Source of the DNA: a virus
DNA length: 32,297 nucleotides
IMG/VR virus record: IMGVR_UViG_3300042557_000613
Location: 1-32,297 of that record
Direction: 5' to 3' (one strand)
The notes beneath the pieces were generated by a model, which ran no database searches, had not been told where the DNA came from, and was given only the letters and a program-made list of their open reading frames with translations. A program made the translations under genes and the position numbers. This document shows, piece by piece, positions 14,429 to 20,866 of this stretch (its first letter is position 1; each line of letters begins with the position of its first letter).

Positions 14429-15109
14429 TTGGGTGTTTAAAAGGTTAAAGGTATTTTGTTGTGCTTCAGTTAGTTGGCATTCAGTTTTCACCCAATCGTA
14501 AACGGTTACGGTTGATCCTTTGATACATTCCCCATCTTGAATTTTTACGATAGCGGATTGGAATTGCTCATCTGTTAGGATGCGTTTGGTTTTCCATGCA
14601 TCGGCAGCAATGTCGTATATGCTGCCATTAATATGCCCTACTGATTCCATTTCCTCCGGTACGTACACCGGCCCTGCAAACACATCCGGGGTGTACCACT
14701 TAACACCGTTACTCATCGCCCTCGCAAATAGCATATTACGAGGGAATTTGTCAGTATTTTTAGTACCTGCTTTCTTTGCATCTTCAATAGTGAAGGTAGA
14801 TGTACCTATCATTTCAGCACCTTCATAGTAATCAATAGAGCATACTTTATCAGTTTGCTGCATTACCTTGTAATTGTACTTACCCGATGCTTTTACCATT
14901 GCAGCCATAACGCCTGCCCCAATGGTTGGCTTACCCTGAATGATGTGGATGCCGGACATAGCGGCAAAAGGTGCGATACCCAACTCAGCACCTGCTTGTA
15001 TCTTAACGATTGCTTGAGCAGCGGATTTGATGTCGGGAAACATTCCAGACTCCGCAAACGCCTTACCGATGCTCATTATTTCGGTGGCGGTGTGTTTTAC
15101 GATGTTCAT
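14411..15109 (-). CDS. recT: RecT-family single-strand annealing recombinase
   Basis: 232 residues from the ATG giving MNIVKHTATEIMSIGK; longer in-frame starts fall inside the control region and are rejected. The family signature is clear: AAQAIVKIQAGAELGIAP (about 31-48), then IHIIQGKPTIGAGVMAAMV (about 55-73), followed by a variable beta region (YYEGAEMIGTSTFTIEDA) and the late FARAMSNGVKWYTPDVFAG. Such proteins coat single strands and anneal homologous DNA. As first gene of the early operon it is placed with a candidate SSB and a VRR-NUC nuclease. No exonuclease partner (RecE/Exo type) is recognisable. Confidence 0.88.
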   Translation of the reverse strand: MNIVKHTATEIMSIGKAFAESGMFPDIKSAAQAIVKIQAGAELGIAPFAAMSGIHIIQGKPTIGAGVMAAMVKASGKYNYKVMQQTDKVCSIDYYEGAEMIGTSTFTIEDAKKAGTKNTDKFPRNMLFARAMSNGVKWYTPDVFAGPVYVPEEMESVGHINGSIYDIAADAWKTKRILTDEQFQSAIVKIQDGECIKGSTVTVYDWVKTECQLTEAQQNTFNLLNTQDNGTD

Positions 15110-15128
15110 GTGTTTTTGATTTAGGACC

Positions 15129-15160
15129 CAAAGATGGAATATAGTTTTGATATTGCCAAA
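15129..15160 (-). promoter_or_regulatory. Predicted leftward early promoter (recT operon)
   Basis: Minus strand TTTG (15160-15157), a 20-nt spacer, then CATCTTTG (15136-15129), one mismatch from TAnnTTTG. The predicted start near 15122 gives a leader of about 13 nt to the RecT ATG. The -33 box lies inside the AAATATATTT operator. TATATTTG at 15164-15157 is an alternative -10 with a poor -33. Confidence 0.5.
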
Positions 15161-15177
15161 TATATTTTGTAGGTTTG
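15146..15177 (+). promoter_or_regulatory. Predicted rightward promoter of the HTH gene
   Basis: TTTG (15146-15149), a 20-nt spacer, then TAGGTTTG (15170-15177), an exact match to the Bacteroidota consensus. The start site would be near 15184, about 10 nt before the ATG. The spacer contains one AAATATATTT palindrome and another lies over the predicted start site, an arrangement suited to repression. Confidence 0.7.
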
Positions 15178-15190
15178 TAAAAATATATTT
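15156..15190. promoter_or_regulatory. Two AAATATATTT operator-like palindromes in the divergent region
   Basis: The 10-bp palindrome occurs at 15158-15167, preceded by CC, and at 15181-15190; the starts are 23 bp apart. A third copy lies just after the HTH gene (15379-15392). All three overlap predicted promoter elements, which suggests a shared operator. Confidence 0.65.
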
Positions 15191-15193
15191 TAT

Positions 15194-15376
15194 ATGGAAC
15201 AACTGAAACAACTATTCAAAGGTCAACACGTATTCAACTTATCCGCCATTGAGCGTAAAGCAGGCATCCGCAAACTGAAACTGCATGAATTTGTGAACGG
15301 CAAGGCAGAATTATCGTATTCGGAGTGTCTGAAAATCAATAAGATAGTGGAAAATGCAACTAAATTGCAAAAATAA
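15194..15376 (+). CDS. Small helix-turn-helix regulator (Cro-like)
   Basis: 60 residues that look almost entirely like one HTH domain: NLSAIERKAGIRKLKLHEFV (about 15-34) gives the two helices, followed by NGKAELSYSECLKINKIVEN. Size and shape resemble Cro or other phage switch proteins. It is the first gene rightward of the divergent region and is bracketed by AAATATATTT palindromes upstream and immediately downstream, so autoregulation and control of both the recT operon and the next promoter are likely. Which promoter it represses, and whether a CI-like partner exists outside the window, cannot be told. Confidence 0.75.
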   Translation: MEQLKQLFKGQHVFNLSAIERKAGIRKLKLHEFVNGKAELSYSECLKINKIVENATKLQK

Positions 15377-15378
15377 TT

Positions 15379-15392
15379 CCAAATATATTTGG
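15379..15392. promoter_or_regulatory. Perfect 14-bp palindrome CCAAATATATTTGG
   Basis: A complete palindrome 2 nt after the HTH stop codon. It overlaps the -33 box (15388-15391) of the next promoter, so a bound protein would block it. It contains the same AAATATATTT core as the two sites at 15158 and 15181. Confidence 0.7.
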
Positions 15393-15420
15393 GTGGTATT
15401 GGAATGTAAATGTATATTTG
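15388..15420 (+). promoter_or_regulatory. Predicted second rightward promoter
   Basis: TTTG (15388-15391), a 21-nt spacer, then TATATTTG (15413-15420), matching the TAnnTTTG consensus. Start near 15427, about 13 nt before the ATG at 15440. It would drive the small-protein operon independently of the HTH gene. Confidence 0.65.
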
Positions 15421-15439
15421 TGTAACAAAACCAAACAAC

Positions 15440-15652
15440 ATGACAACGATTAACTCTAACACCACGATTACTGCAAAATCAATTTGCGATTCTGATTGTA
15501 TTTTTACTGCTTATGTAGTAGAAAGAAAAGGCGATTATGTAAGATTACAAATGGATGGCAAAACATTCAGCAAAAAAGTTAAGAAGTCATTTGATGGTAG
15601 CGAATATGTTTTAGCTTTAGGTAGTTACTCAATGGCTCCTGCATTTAAATAA
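15440..15652 (+). CDS. Small hypothetical protein, 70 aa
   Basis: 70 residues from the ATG at 15440. An in-frame ATG at 15410 overlaps the promoter -10 box and is rejected. The leader is A-rich (AAAACCAAACAAC) with no Shine-Dalgarno site. The sequence is beta-rich (CIFTAYVVERKGDYVRLQMD, then GKTFSKKVKKSFDGSEYVLA), suggesting a small barrel. No family recognised. As first gene behind the second promoter it is a candidate early host-interaction protein. Confidence 0.65.
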   Translation: MTTINSNTTITAKSICDSDCIFTAYVVERKGDYVRLQMDGKTFSKKVKKSFDGSEYVLALGSYSMAPAFK

Positions 15653-15691
15653 CGTTTTACGGGGTGCAGCATCCGCCAAACTGCCTAACAC

Positions 15692-15835
15692 ATGAACACC
15701 TACCTCATCTACTTCAACAACATTCTGCGAGATATTATACTCGCTCAAAGTTTACACGATGCGAAGAAGCAATGTATTCGGATTAGGCGGGATAATAAAT
15801 ACACCGGAGTTTTAACTATTCATTCATTATATTAA
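15692..15835 (+). CDS. Small hypothetical protein, 47 aa
   Basis: An open frame of 47 codons beginning MNTYLIYFNNILRDIILAQS and ending in TTA TAT TAA. The central part is basic (KKQCIRIRRDNK). It sits in the right orientation with 39 nt upstream and 4 nt downstream to the next start, and no competing frame is present. No family recognised. Short length limits certainty, but the close packing supports it. Confidence 0.5.
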   Translation: MNTYLIYFNNILRDIILAQSLHDAKKQCIRIRRDNKYTGVLTIHSLY

Positions 15836-15839
15836 TTGT

Positions 15840-16013
15840 ATGATAATTCACAATTCATTCCCGAACGAACCATTCCCTTGTTTAGTGCAAGTTAATTGGA
15901 CTAAAGAAACAGGATTTTATTTAGCTGAAAACTTCCAAGATGGATTAGATAGTTATAATAACCTTGGCAATCTTGTTGCCATCTTCAAATGTAAACCCAA
16001 ACTCAAACCATAA
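15840..16013 (+). CDS. Small hypothetical protein, 57 aa
   Basis: 57 residues (MIIHNSFPNEPFPCLVQVNW at the start; FYLAENFQDGLDSYNN in the middle; a lysine-rich KCKPKLKP tail). It fits between the 47-residue frame, 4 nt upstream, and the 129-residue gene, 11 nt downstream. The FPCLVQVNW and GNLVAIFKC segments look like beta strands of a small compact domain. No family recognised. Confidence 0.6.
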   Translation: MIIHNSFPNEPFPCLVQVNWTKETGFYLAENFQDGLDSYNNLGNLVAIFKCKPKLKP

Positions 16014-16024
16014 AAACCAAACAC

Positions 16025-16414
16025 ATGACAACAGTAGTACTTTCAACCCCGCAATTAGCCCAGCAGTATGCAGAGCGTACTGGCTTACAGTATGACCGAA
16101 AAGGCAACTCTTTCGTATGCTACGATGATTCGGGCGAGCCTATCTACACGATTAAATTCTACATGCAGCGCACGGAGTTAGTAGATATTCGCACGGTGTA
16201 TGAAATCTTTAGTCCGAACGCTAATAGGTATGAGGAATATCCGACAAAGGAGCGTATGCTTGAAGATTTGGATTTTAACGAAATGCACATACCTTATAAG
16301 TCTATCCGTTCAACGTATAACAATGGGGCTATTTTGGTAAGCCGGGAATTAATGCAGGAGTTGTTTGCCTTGCCATTTAGCGCAGAATTGCTTAACTTAC
16401 AAGGGCATGGTTAG
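16025..16414 (+). CDS. Hypothetical early protein, 129 aa
   Basis: 129 residues with no recognised domain. It opens MTTVVLSTPQLAQQYAERTG and has a beta-rich centre (NSFVCYDDSGEPIYTIKFYM) and a helical C-terminus (SRELMQELFALPFSAELLNL). The leader AAAAACCAAACAC is nearly identical to that of the 70-residue gene, and both proteins start MTT, which suggests a shared translation-start cassette. It is the last gene before a strong terminator. Confidence 0.7.
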   Translation: MTTVVLSTPQLAQQYAERTGLQYDRKGNSFVCYDDSGEPIYTIKFYMQRTELVDIRTVYEIFSPNANRYEEYPTKERMLEDLDFNEMHIPYKSIRSTYNNGAILVSRELMQELFALPFSAELLNLQGHG

Positions 16415-16423
16415 TTTTGGTTT

Positions 16424-16452
16424 CCCCCTGGCAGCGATGTCGGGGGGTTTTT
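16424..16452 (+). terminator. Intrinsic terminator with a GCGA tetraloop
   Basis: CCCCCTGGCA (16424-16433) pairs with TGTCGGGGGG (16438-16447), allowing two G-U pairs, around the GNRA loop GCGA. Five T follow (16448-16452). It lies 9 nt after the stop of the 129-residue gene and is preceded by TTTTGGTTT, like the terminator at 8009-8039. Confidence 0.88.
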
Positions 16453-16478
16453 ATCACTTTAATTTTAAACAATGACTC

Positions 16479-16913
16479 ATGCTAACCAAAAAACTCAAAA
16501 CAGAACGCTTAAACGCATCCCCCTTTATTACTCTTTACTTGCCATCCACGCCAAAACAAAGGATAAGCTACTTTGCGCTCCCAGGTATGAAAGGGAAAGT
16601 CAATGTACCTATCGTATTAAATTCAAAACTGCAAATAGATAATATAATTAAGACTTGCAGTAATTACTTCCGGATTTCGTTTGAGTCTTTGCAATCCAAA
16701 AGCCGAATGAGAAATATAGTAGTAGCCCGTCACATTACGATGTGGTACCTGCTGAATCAAACGGAAATTACCTTATCAGATGTAGGCGCAATATTCGGTA
16801 GCAGAGATCATACCACCGTTATACACGCTAAGAAATCAGTTAATGATAGCCTTACTTCTAAGTTCGATAACGAGTACAAAACCCATATTGAAAACCTTAA
16901 CGTAATTTTATGA
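16479..16913 (+). CDS. Stand-alone DnaA domain IV-like protein
   Basis: 144 residues. The C-terminal 80 residues match the DNA-binding domain IV of DnaA: YFRISFESLQSKSRMRNIV (start of the domain), ARHITMWYLLNQTEITLSDV, then the signature GSRDHTTVIHAKKSV (about 107-121). The AAA+ ATPase domain is absent, and the first 50 residues (SPFITLYLPSTPKQRISYFA) replace it. It may direct replication initiation, compete with host DnaA for DnaA boxes, or act as a transcription factor. It follows a strong terminator, so it needs its own promoter or read-through; I see no consensus promoter. It ends in an ATGA overlap with a tiny membrane protein. Confidence 0.85.
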   Translation: MLTKKLKTERLNASPFITLYLPSTPKQRISYFALPGMKGKVNVPIVLNSKLQIDNIIKTCSNYFRISFESLQSKSRMRNIVVARHITMWYLLNQTEITLSDVGAIFGSRDHTTVIHAKKSVNDSLTSKFDNEYKTHIENLNVIL

Positions 16914-17005
16914 TTTACATTATTGCAGCAATGTTCTTCGGTACTCTTATCATGGCATACAGAATCGGTGAGTATGAGAATAAACATCGTAATAAAGATA
17001 AGTAA
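16910..17005 (+). CDS. 31-residue single-span membrane peptide
   Basis: The ATG overlaps the TGA of the DnaA-like gene (ATGA). The peptide reads MIYIIAAMFFGTLIMAYRIG followed by a charged tail EYENKHRNKDK. The first 17 residues form one membrane helix with a short charged cytoplasmic end. Such micropeptides in phages can be lysis regulators or inhibitors of host membrane proteins. No homology can be claimed; the coupling and hydrophobicity are the evidence. Confidence 0.55.
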   Translation: MIYIIAAMFFGTLIMAYRIGEYENKHRNKDK

Positions 17006-17078
17006 GAAACGTGGGTTGTAAAGCATAAACGGACACCCAGTAACAAAAGTCAGCATTGCCGGATAGGTGGAAGGCCTA

Positions 17079-17312
17079 TCATTTCTCCACCTTCCTATAC
17101 CCCTCCTGCCATAACACCGCACATAACCGCTTAGACTTCCGTACGATGGCAGTTTCCGACTCCAAAGGATACAGGATGTGTAACGCTTCGTGAATGGTTA
17201 TCTCCAATTTATGCTTAGGCTTCAGTCGGCTATCTATCTCAATGGTATTACTATCAATGTGGGCTAATCCATACGCTTTTTCCTTCCCTAACTTGCGATG
17301 GATTACTTTCAT
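17079..17312 (-). CDS. Small HExxH metallopeptidase-like protein
   Basis: 77 residues from the ATG at 17312, just after the phosphoesterase stop. KLEITIHEALHILYP holds a HExxH zinc motif (HEALH), followed by ESETAIVRKSKRLCAVLWQE; the Glu in ESE may be the third zinc ligand. Size and layout resemble minimal phage zincin-type proteins. It is the last gene of the minus-strand late block and converges on the plus-strand early operon. Enzymatic activity is unproven for so short a protein. Confidence 0.6.
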   Translation of the reverse strand: MKVIHRKLGKEKAYGLAHIDSNTIEIDSRLKPKHKLEITIHEALHILYPLESETAIVRKSKRLCAVLWQEGYRKVEK

Positions 17313-17313
17313 T

Positions 17314-18294
17314 TTACAGGACTTTACCTTTATAAATTCTCTTATTCCGAAACTCAAACTCATCCCCATCCGTATCAATTATGGCGAATCCATGATTCCA
17401 TTTATTGAGCGGCATGTATGCCGGATGCAGTTCCGATAGGCACCCGATACTAAATGTGGTTACCATCTTCCCGGCGAGTGTCGGTTCGGTGTGTTCAGAG
17501 GTCTGGTGATTATGGCCTTGAAAGCAGGATACTTTAGATCGCAGAAATAACCCCCTTGCAGGATTTACCGGGGCTGATATTCCCCCTACGTACTCATGCC
17601 CGTGTATGCCCCATAAATGCCCAATTTGCATAGGGCGTTTATTATCTATTATTTCAATTCCTTCTGCCCTTGCTTTGAGGATATTGGTAAACTCAAATTC
17701 TTCTACCCCTACCAACTCCCCGGCTTTCTCTTGCAGGAAATGTTCGTACCGCTCCTCATGATTGCCAACCTTAAAGTATATTTTGCAGTTGAAGGTGCTT
17801 TTGATAATGTTAAATAATTCCTTAAAGGTATCTAACTCCTGCTTAAAGTTCCTTTTCTTTGGGTCTTTAATAAACCTACTTAACCTGTGGCAATCTATAG
17901 TATCCCCGTTAAGCAGTATTGCATCCGGTTTCTCCTTTACTGCGAAATCAAATGCAGCCGTTAACGCTTCGATAGAATGATATGGTACGTGGATGTCGGA
18001 TAATACTAAAATACGTTTGTGTCCTTTAATCTTGTAGGGTGTGAAGTCTGCCTCATCGGAAGCAGGTAGTTTATACGGGTTTTTCGGTCTGTCATTCGGC
18101 ATATAATATTTGGTTTTGATTGCTTTTTCCGGACTCTGATTCTTTCCCTCAATCCTTCGCAGAATACTTCGGGCTGCTTCTACGTGCTTAAACGATAGCT
18201 TATTTTCGGCATACATTATACGTGCAAGTTTGAGCGATGGCATTTGCATACCGTACTTATCCCTGTATGAACGTGCTATATCGGATAGAGTCAT
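17314..18294 (-). CDS. Calcineurin-like metallophosphoesterase
   Basis: 326 residues from the ATG that overlaps the upstream stop (ATGA). The full set of metal-binding motifs is present: LVLSDIHVPYH (D100, H102), LLNGDTIDCH (D131), KVGNHEERYE (N178, H179), then a later HGHE and GHNHQ. The N-terminal 50 residues (SDIARSYRDKYGMQMPSLKL) look like a small helical, possibly DNA-binding, module. Such enzymes in phages can be nucleases, nucleotide phosphatases or diesterases; the substrate is not evident. Its place at the end of the tail operon is not explained by virion assembly. Confidence 0.88.
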   Translation of the reverse strand: MTLSDIARSYRDKYGMQMPSLKLARIMYAENKLSFKHVEAARSILRRIEGKNQSPEKAIKTKYYMPNDRPKNPYKLPASDEADFTPYKIKGHKRILVLSDIHVPYHSIEALTAAFDFAVKEKPDAILLNGDTIDCHRLSRFIKDPKKRNFKQELDTFKELFNIIKSTFNCKIYFKVGNHEERYEHFLQEKAGELVGVEEFEFTNILKARAEGIEIIDNKRPMQIGHLWGIHGHEYVGGISAPVNPARGLFLRSKVSCFQGHNHQTSEHTEPTLAGKMVTTFSIGCLSELHPAYMPLNKWNHGFAIIDTDGDEFEFRNKRIYKGKVL

Positions 18295-18563
18295 AAACTT
18301 GCTTCCACAATCATTTGAGCGATTGAAGTTTTGTAAGTTACCCCAGCCTTTACAACGAACCCCTGCAATATCCAAACACCTGGCACATCTATATCTCCCA
18401 CCGTTGTAGTGTAGGTTATCTCATGGTTAGCGATAACGGTTGCCCCCCATGACCCTGTTTCACCGTTGGGTTTTTTATAGTAGATGTCAGATGAAGTAGG
18501 GTTGTGTAGATTAACCCCTGTTTCTGTTAGCTTTATTGTTACGTTGGTGCCGTTGTATATCAT
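18291..18563 (-). CDS. Ig-like / BppU-type tail-region protein
   Basis: A 90-residue all-beta protein. NVTIKLTETGVNLHNPTSSD, then ANHEITYTTTVGDIDVPGVW and ILQGFVVKAGVTYKTS, resemble the N-terminal immunoglobulin-like domain of BppU baseplate proteins. It is coupled by ATGA overlaps to the repeat protein upstream and the phosphoesterase downstream. It probably joins fibre or decoration proteins to the tail. The assignment is structural resemblance only. Confidence 0.55.
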   Translation of the reverse strand: MIYNGTNVTIKLTETGVNLHNPTSSDIYYKKPNGETGSWGATVIANHEITYTTTVGDIDVPGVWILQGFVVKAGVTYKTSIAQMIVEASL

Positions 18564-19303
18564 GATTCAAATATTGATGTGATTGTTACGTTATAATGAT
18601 TTGATTCCTGTATTGTTACGGTTGTGCTTTGTTCGTTATCAATGGTAACGGTATTATTCTGTTGACTAACAATATTAACCTGTGTAGTTTGCGCTGATTG
18701 AATTGTTACGTTAGAATTGAACTGATACAAAGGTACTATGAGATTCGCATCAAAACCTGTGAGTATAAATATGCCACGTTCGGCGGTGAGGGTTGCATCC
18801 CCTTCTTTCTGCAAAGTGGCATCGTTGCCTGTGAGTAGGTAAGTGCCTTTATCCGCTACAAGTGTGCGAAGTATGTCTATTGTGGCTGCGTTGCCTACAA
18901 GTGTAAATGTTCCCCTATCGGCTACTATTCTGCGACTTGCTATAACCCCGGCATCGCTTCCGGTAAGTACAAATGTGCCTCTGTCGGCTGCAACTGATTT
19001 GACTACTTGAAAGTTGGCATCGAATCCTGTGAGTACGTACGTTGATTGATCGGCTGCGATTCTACGTGCTGCGGTTGTGCCTGCATCGTTTCCGGTGAGC
19101 GTGTATGTTGCCGTATCGGCTACAATGGTTTTGCCGAGTTGGAAGTTAGCATCGCCACCGGTGAGAGTAAAGGCTGCTACCGTTGCAGCTATCTGAAATG
19201 CACTTCTTAAATCTACTACGTTACCCGTTAGGGTGTATTCACCCCTATCCGCAACAATGGTATTGCCTGTTGCACCAGTATTACGTAATAGCGTTAAAAG
19301 CAT
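18560..19303 (-). CDS. Tandem-repeat tail-region protein (about eight 22-residue repeats)
   Basis: 247 residues. Residues about 15-190 consist of around eight copies of a 22-residue unit of the form VADRGTFxLTGNDAxxxxxR, for example IVADTATYTLTGNDAGTTAA and VAADRGTFVLTGSDAGVIAS. A Thr/Val/Gln-rich beta tail follows (NVTIQSAQTTQVNIVSQ; STTVTIQESNHYNVTITS). This repeat is common near tail genes of many phages and probably forms a beta-solenoid or stalk. Repeat units are divergent but keep the LTG core. No catalytic motif. Likely a virion fibre or decoration protein. Confidence 0.7.
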   Translation of the reverse strand: MLLTLLRNTGATGNTIVADRGEYTLTGNVVDLRSAFQIAATVAAFTLTGGDANFQLGKTIVADTATYTLTGNDAGTTAARRIAADQSTYVLTGFDANFQVVKSVAADRGTFVLTGSDAGVIASRRIVADRGTFTLVGNAATIDILRTLVADKGTYLLTGNDATLQKEGDATLTAERGIFILTGFDANLIVPLYQFNSNVTIQSAQTTQVNIVSQQNNTVTIDNEQSTTVTIQESNHYNVTITSIFES

Positions 19304-19436
19304 CCTTTGCCTCGGTTAATTCAGTTGTTAATTGTATGGCTGCCTTCAAATCTCCCCTCTGCTTTGCGGCAGAAATCAGCATCTCAAGTTGGTTGATTTG
19401 CCGTGATAATATTTCTTTAGTTTCTGCCTGTGTCAT
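19281..19436 (-). CDS. Small coiled protein, 51 aa
   Basis: A 51-codon frame starting at the ATG that overlaps the stop of the Kelch-like gene (TAATG) and ending 23 nt inside the repeat-protein gene. The protein is one long amphipathic helix (MTQAETKEILSRQINQLEML; AAIQLTTELTEAKDAFNAIT). It fills a gap otherwise empty of genes. It may be a small tail-fibre chaperone, which the position would allow, but no family is recognised. Confidence 0.65.
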   Translation of the reverse strand: MTQAETKEILSRQINQLEMLISAAKQRGDLKAAIQLTTELTEAKDAFNAIT

Positions 19437-20866
19437 TAGATTGCCATTTGTCTAAACATTAGAGTTGATGTGTTCATGAGCATATAAATATAAACTATCA
19501 CCGTTGCCCCATCCTGATACTCCACATCGAAAGCCGTATCCCCAACGATGGCAGCGCCTTGCACTACAGGCATCGTATTCCATCCATCCATCGCATTACC
19601 TGCTATATGGTATTTGAACCACCTGTTTGTGGCATCCTTTTGTATGTAGATGTTATCCCCGTAGTACGCATACTTTGTACCTGTGGTAAATGTTTCCGTT
19701 GCAGGTGCATACGTTACCCCCGATACCCATGTGTTGGCGGCAATGTCATAGTAATCAAGTACGGCACCTGCACTACCTCTGAATGAGTAGATTCTGCGCC
19801 CGTTGATTATTGCATTTTCGGAAGTCCATGCAGTTGCACTTACGCCCCATATCCAATGCCCTGACATCCCCGCTCCGGGTGCTGCTGCCCTTGCTGCACC
19901 GGGGGATAAGGTACTCCAGGTGTTGGCACCTATATCGTATCGGTACATGGTAACTGCACCGTTACCCATGTAGTAAAGGAAGTTATCATTCCCGCTAATC
20001 TGATATACTGAAGTAGCATCCGGGGTTGTAGTCCACGTTGCAACGGTGAGCGTGTCGGTTGTGTTTGCCGTAATCGTACGAAGTTGCCCTGCACCTGTAC
20101 CACTAACGATTCTAACCTGTGAGTTAATCCATTGAGATGCAGTCCATGTCTTTGTGTTATTTACAAGAGTTGTACCGGTTGCGGAGGTTGCAGTACCTGT
20201 AGCAAGTGGCACATAATCCTGGTCATACCATGAAGGTGTTGCTATCAGTTTGCCATCCGTGGCAAGTGATGCAGCCAATCCGGTTTGAGATAGGGTAGTC
20301 CATGTATTTGTTGCGTAGTCATATTTACGGAAAGAACCTGCTGCCAAAGTACCTGCACCCAGTACATACCATACCGGAGTGCATAAACGATAAACCGTAG
20401 ATGCAGAGAAAGCCGATGCCTGCGTAGCTACGGTAATAATTGCGTTAGTTCCAATAGTGTTAGAAACGATTTGCAGCGTAACTCCTGCGTTAGGCCCGGA
20501 TAAGATGTGTATTGAATACCCTGCAAGTGAGCGGGCGATAGTTTGGTTGGTTGTAATTGTAGAGGTAGTACCTGCGGTTGCAGTCAGCGATGCGGCAATA
20601 GTTGTACCTGTACTCCATGCCCCTGCGGTAGCGGATGCCCCGGCTGATACCGACCCGGCTAATGCAGGCGAAGGGAGCTGCACCCATCCATCTTCATTAG
20701 GGTTGTAAAGCCATGCGGTAGTTGCACCGTTGACATACAACTGATTCTGTTTAAAGTGCCGGGAAGATGCAATAAAAGCACCTGCTGCTGATGCCGAAGG
20801 TGCAGGGGTTACTTGTTCCCATCTCTTTAAATCTAATATCTGTCTATTTCCGTTTGTAGTAGCCAT
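19436..20866 (-). CDS. Kelch-like beta-propeller virion protein
   Basis: 476 residues with about five Kelch-like blades marked by YDxxxNTW: FRKYDYATNTWTTLSQTG, MYRYDIGANTWSTLSPGAA, LDYYDIAANTWVSG, plus less regular ones near both ends. Two internal copies of a G-x-GAG-type beta unit (HILSGPNAGVTLQIVSN and RIVSGTGAGQLRTITAN) are seen, a motif common in phage tail proteins. Beta-propellers of this type often bind glycans, so a receptor-binding role is plausible. No signal peptide. It joins its neighbours by one-base TAATG overlaps. Confidence 0.65.
   Translation of the reverse strand: MATTNGNRQILDLKRWEQVTPAPSASAAGAFIASSRHFKQNQLYVNGATTAWLYNPNEDGWVQLPSPALAGSVSAGASATAGAWSTGTTIAASLTATAGTTSTITTNQTIARSLAGYSIHILSGPNAGVTLQIVSNTIGTNAIITVATQASAFSASTVYRLCTPVWYVLGAGTLAAGSFRKYDYATNTWTTLSQTGLAASLATDGKLIATPSWYDQDYVPLATGTATSATGTTLVNNTKTWTASQWINSQVRIVSGTGAGQLRTITANTTDTLTVATWTTTPDATSVYQISGNDNFLYYMGNGAVTMYRYDIGANTWSTLSPGAARAAAPGAGMSGHWIWGVSATAWTSENAIINGRRIYSFRGSAGAVLDYYDIAANTWVSGVTYAPATETFTTGTKYAYYGDNIYIQKDATNRWFKYHIAGNAMDGWNTMPVVQGAAIVGDTAFDVEYQDGATVIVYIYMLMNTSTLMFRQMAI

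Noticed and set aside
14411-15211. Longer start of the RecT gene
   Set aside because: The N-terminal 34 residues would be read from the divergent control region containing promoters and palindromes; the RecT-type start fits ATG 15109.
16467-16644. Overlapping frame before the DnaA-like gene (starts ATGACTCATG)
   Set aside because: It gives a short basic peptide in another frame with no domain; the frame from 16479 carries the DnaA signature and is far longer.
17062-17080. Terminator for the convergent operons (GATAGG/CCTATC hairpin)
   Set aside because: A 6-bp stem exists but neither strand has a T-run after it, so I do not annotate it as a terminator.
20457-20708. Plus-strand frames within the tail genes
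   Set aside because: They are opposite-strand shadows of well-supported virion genes with low-complexity composition and no start context.
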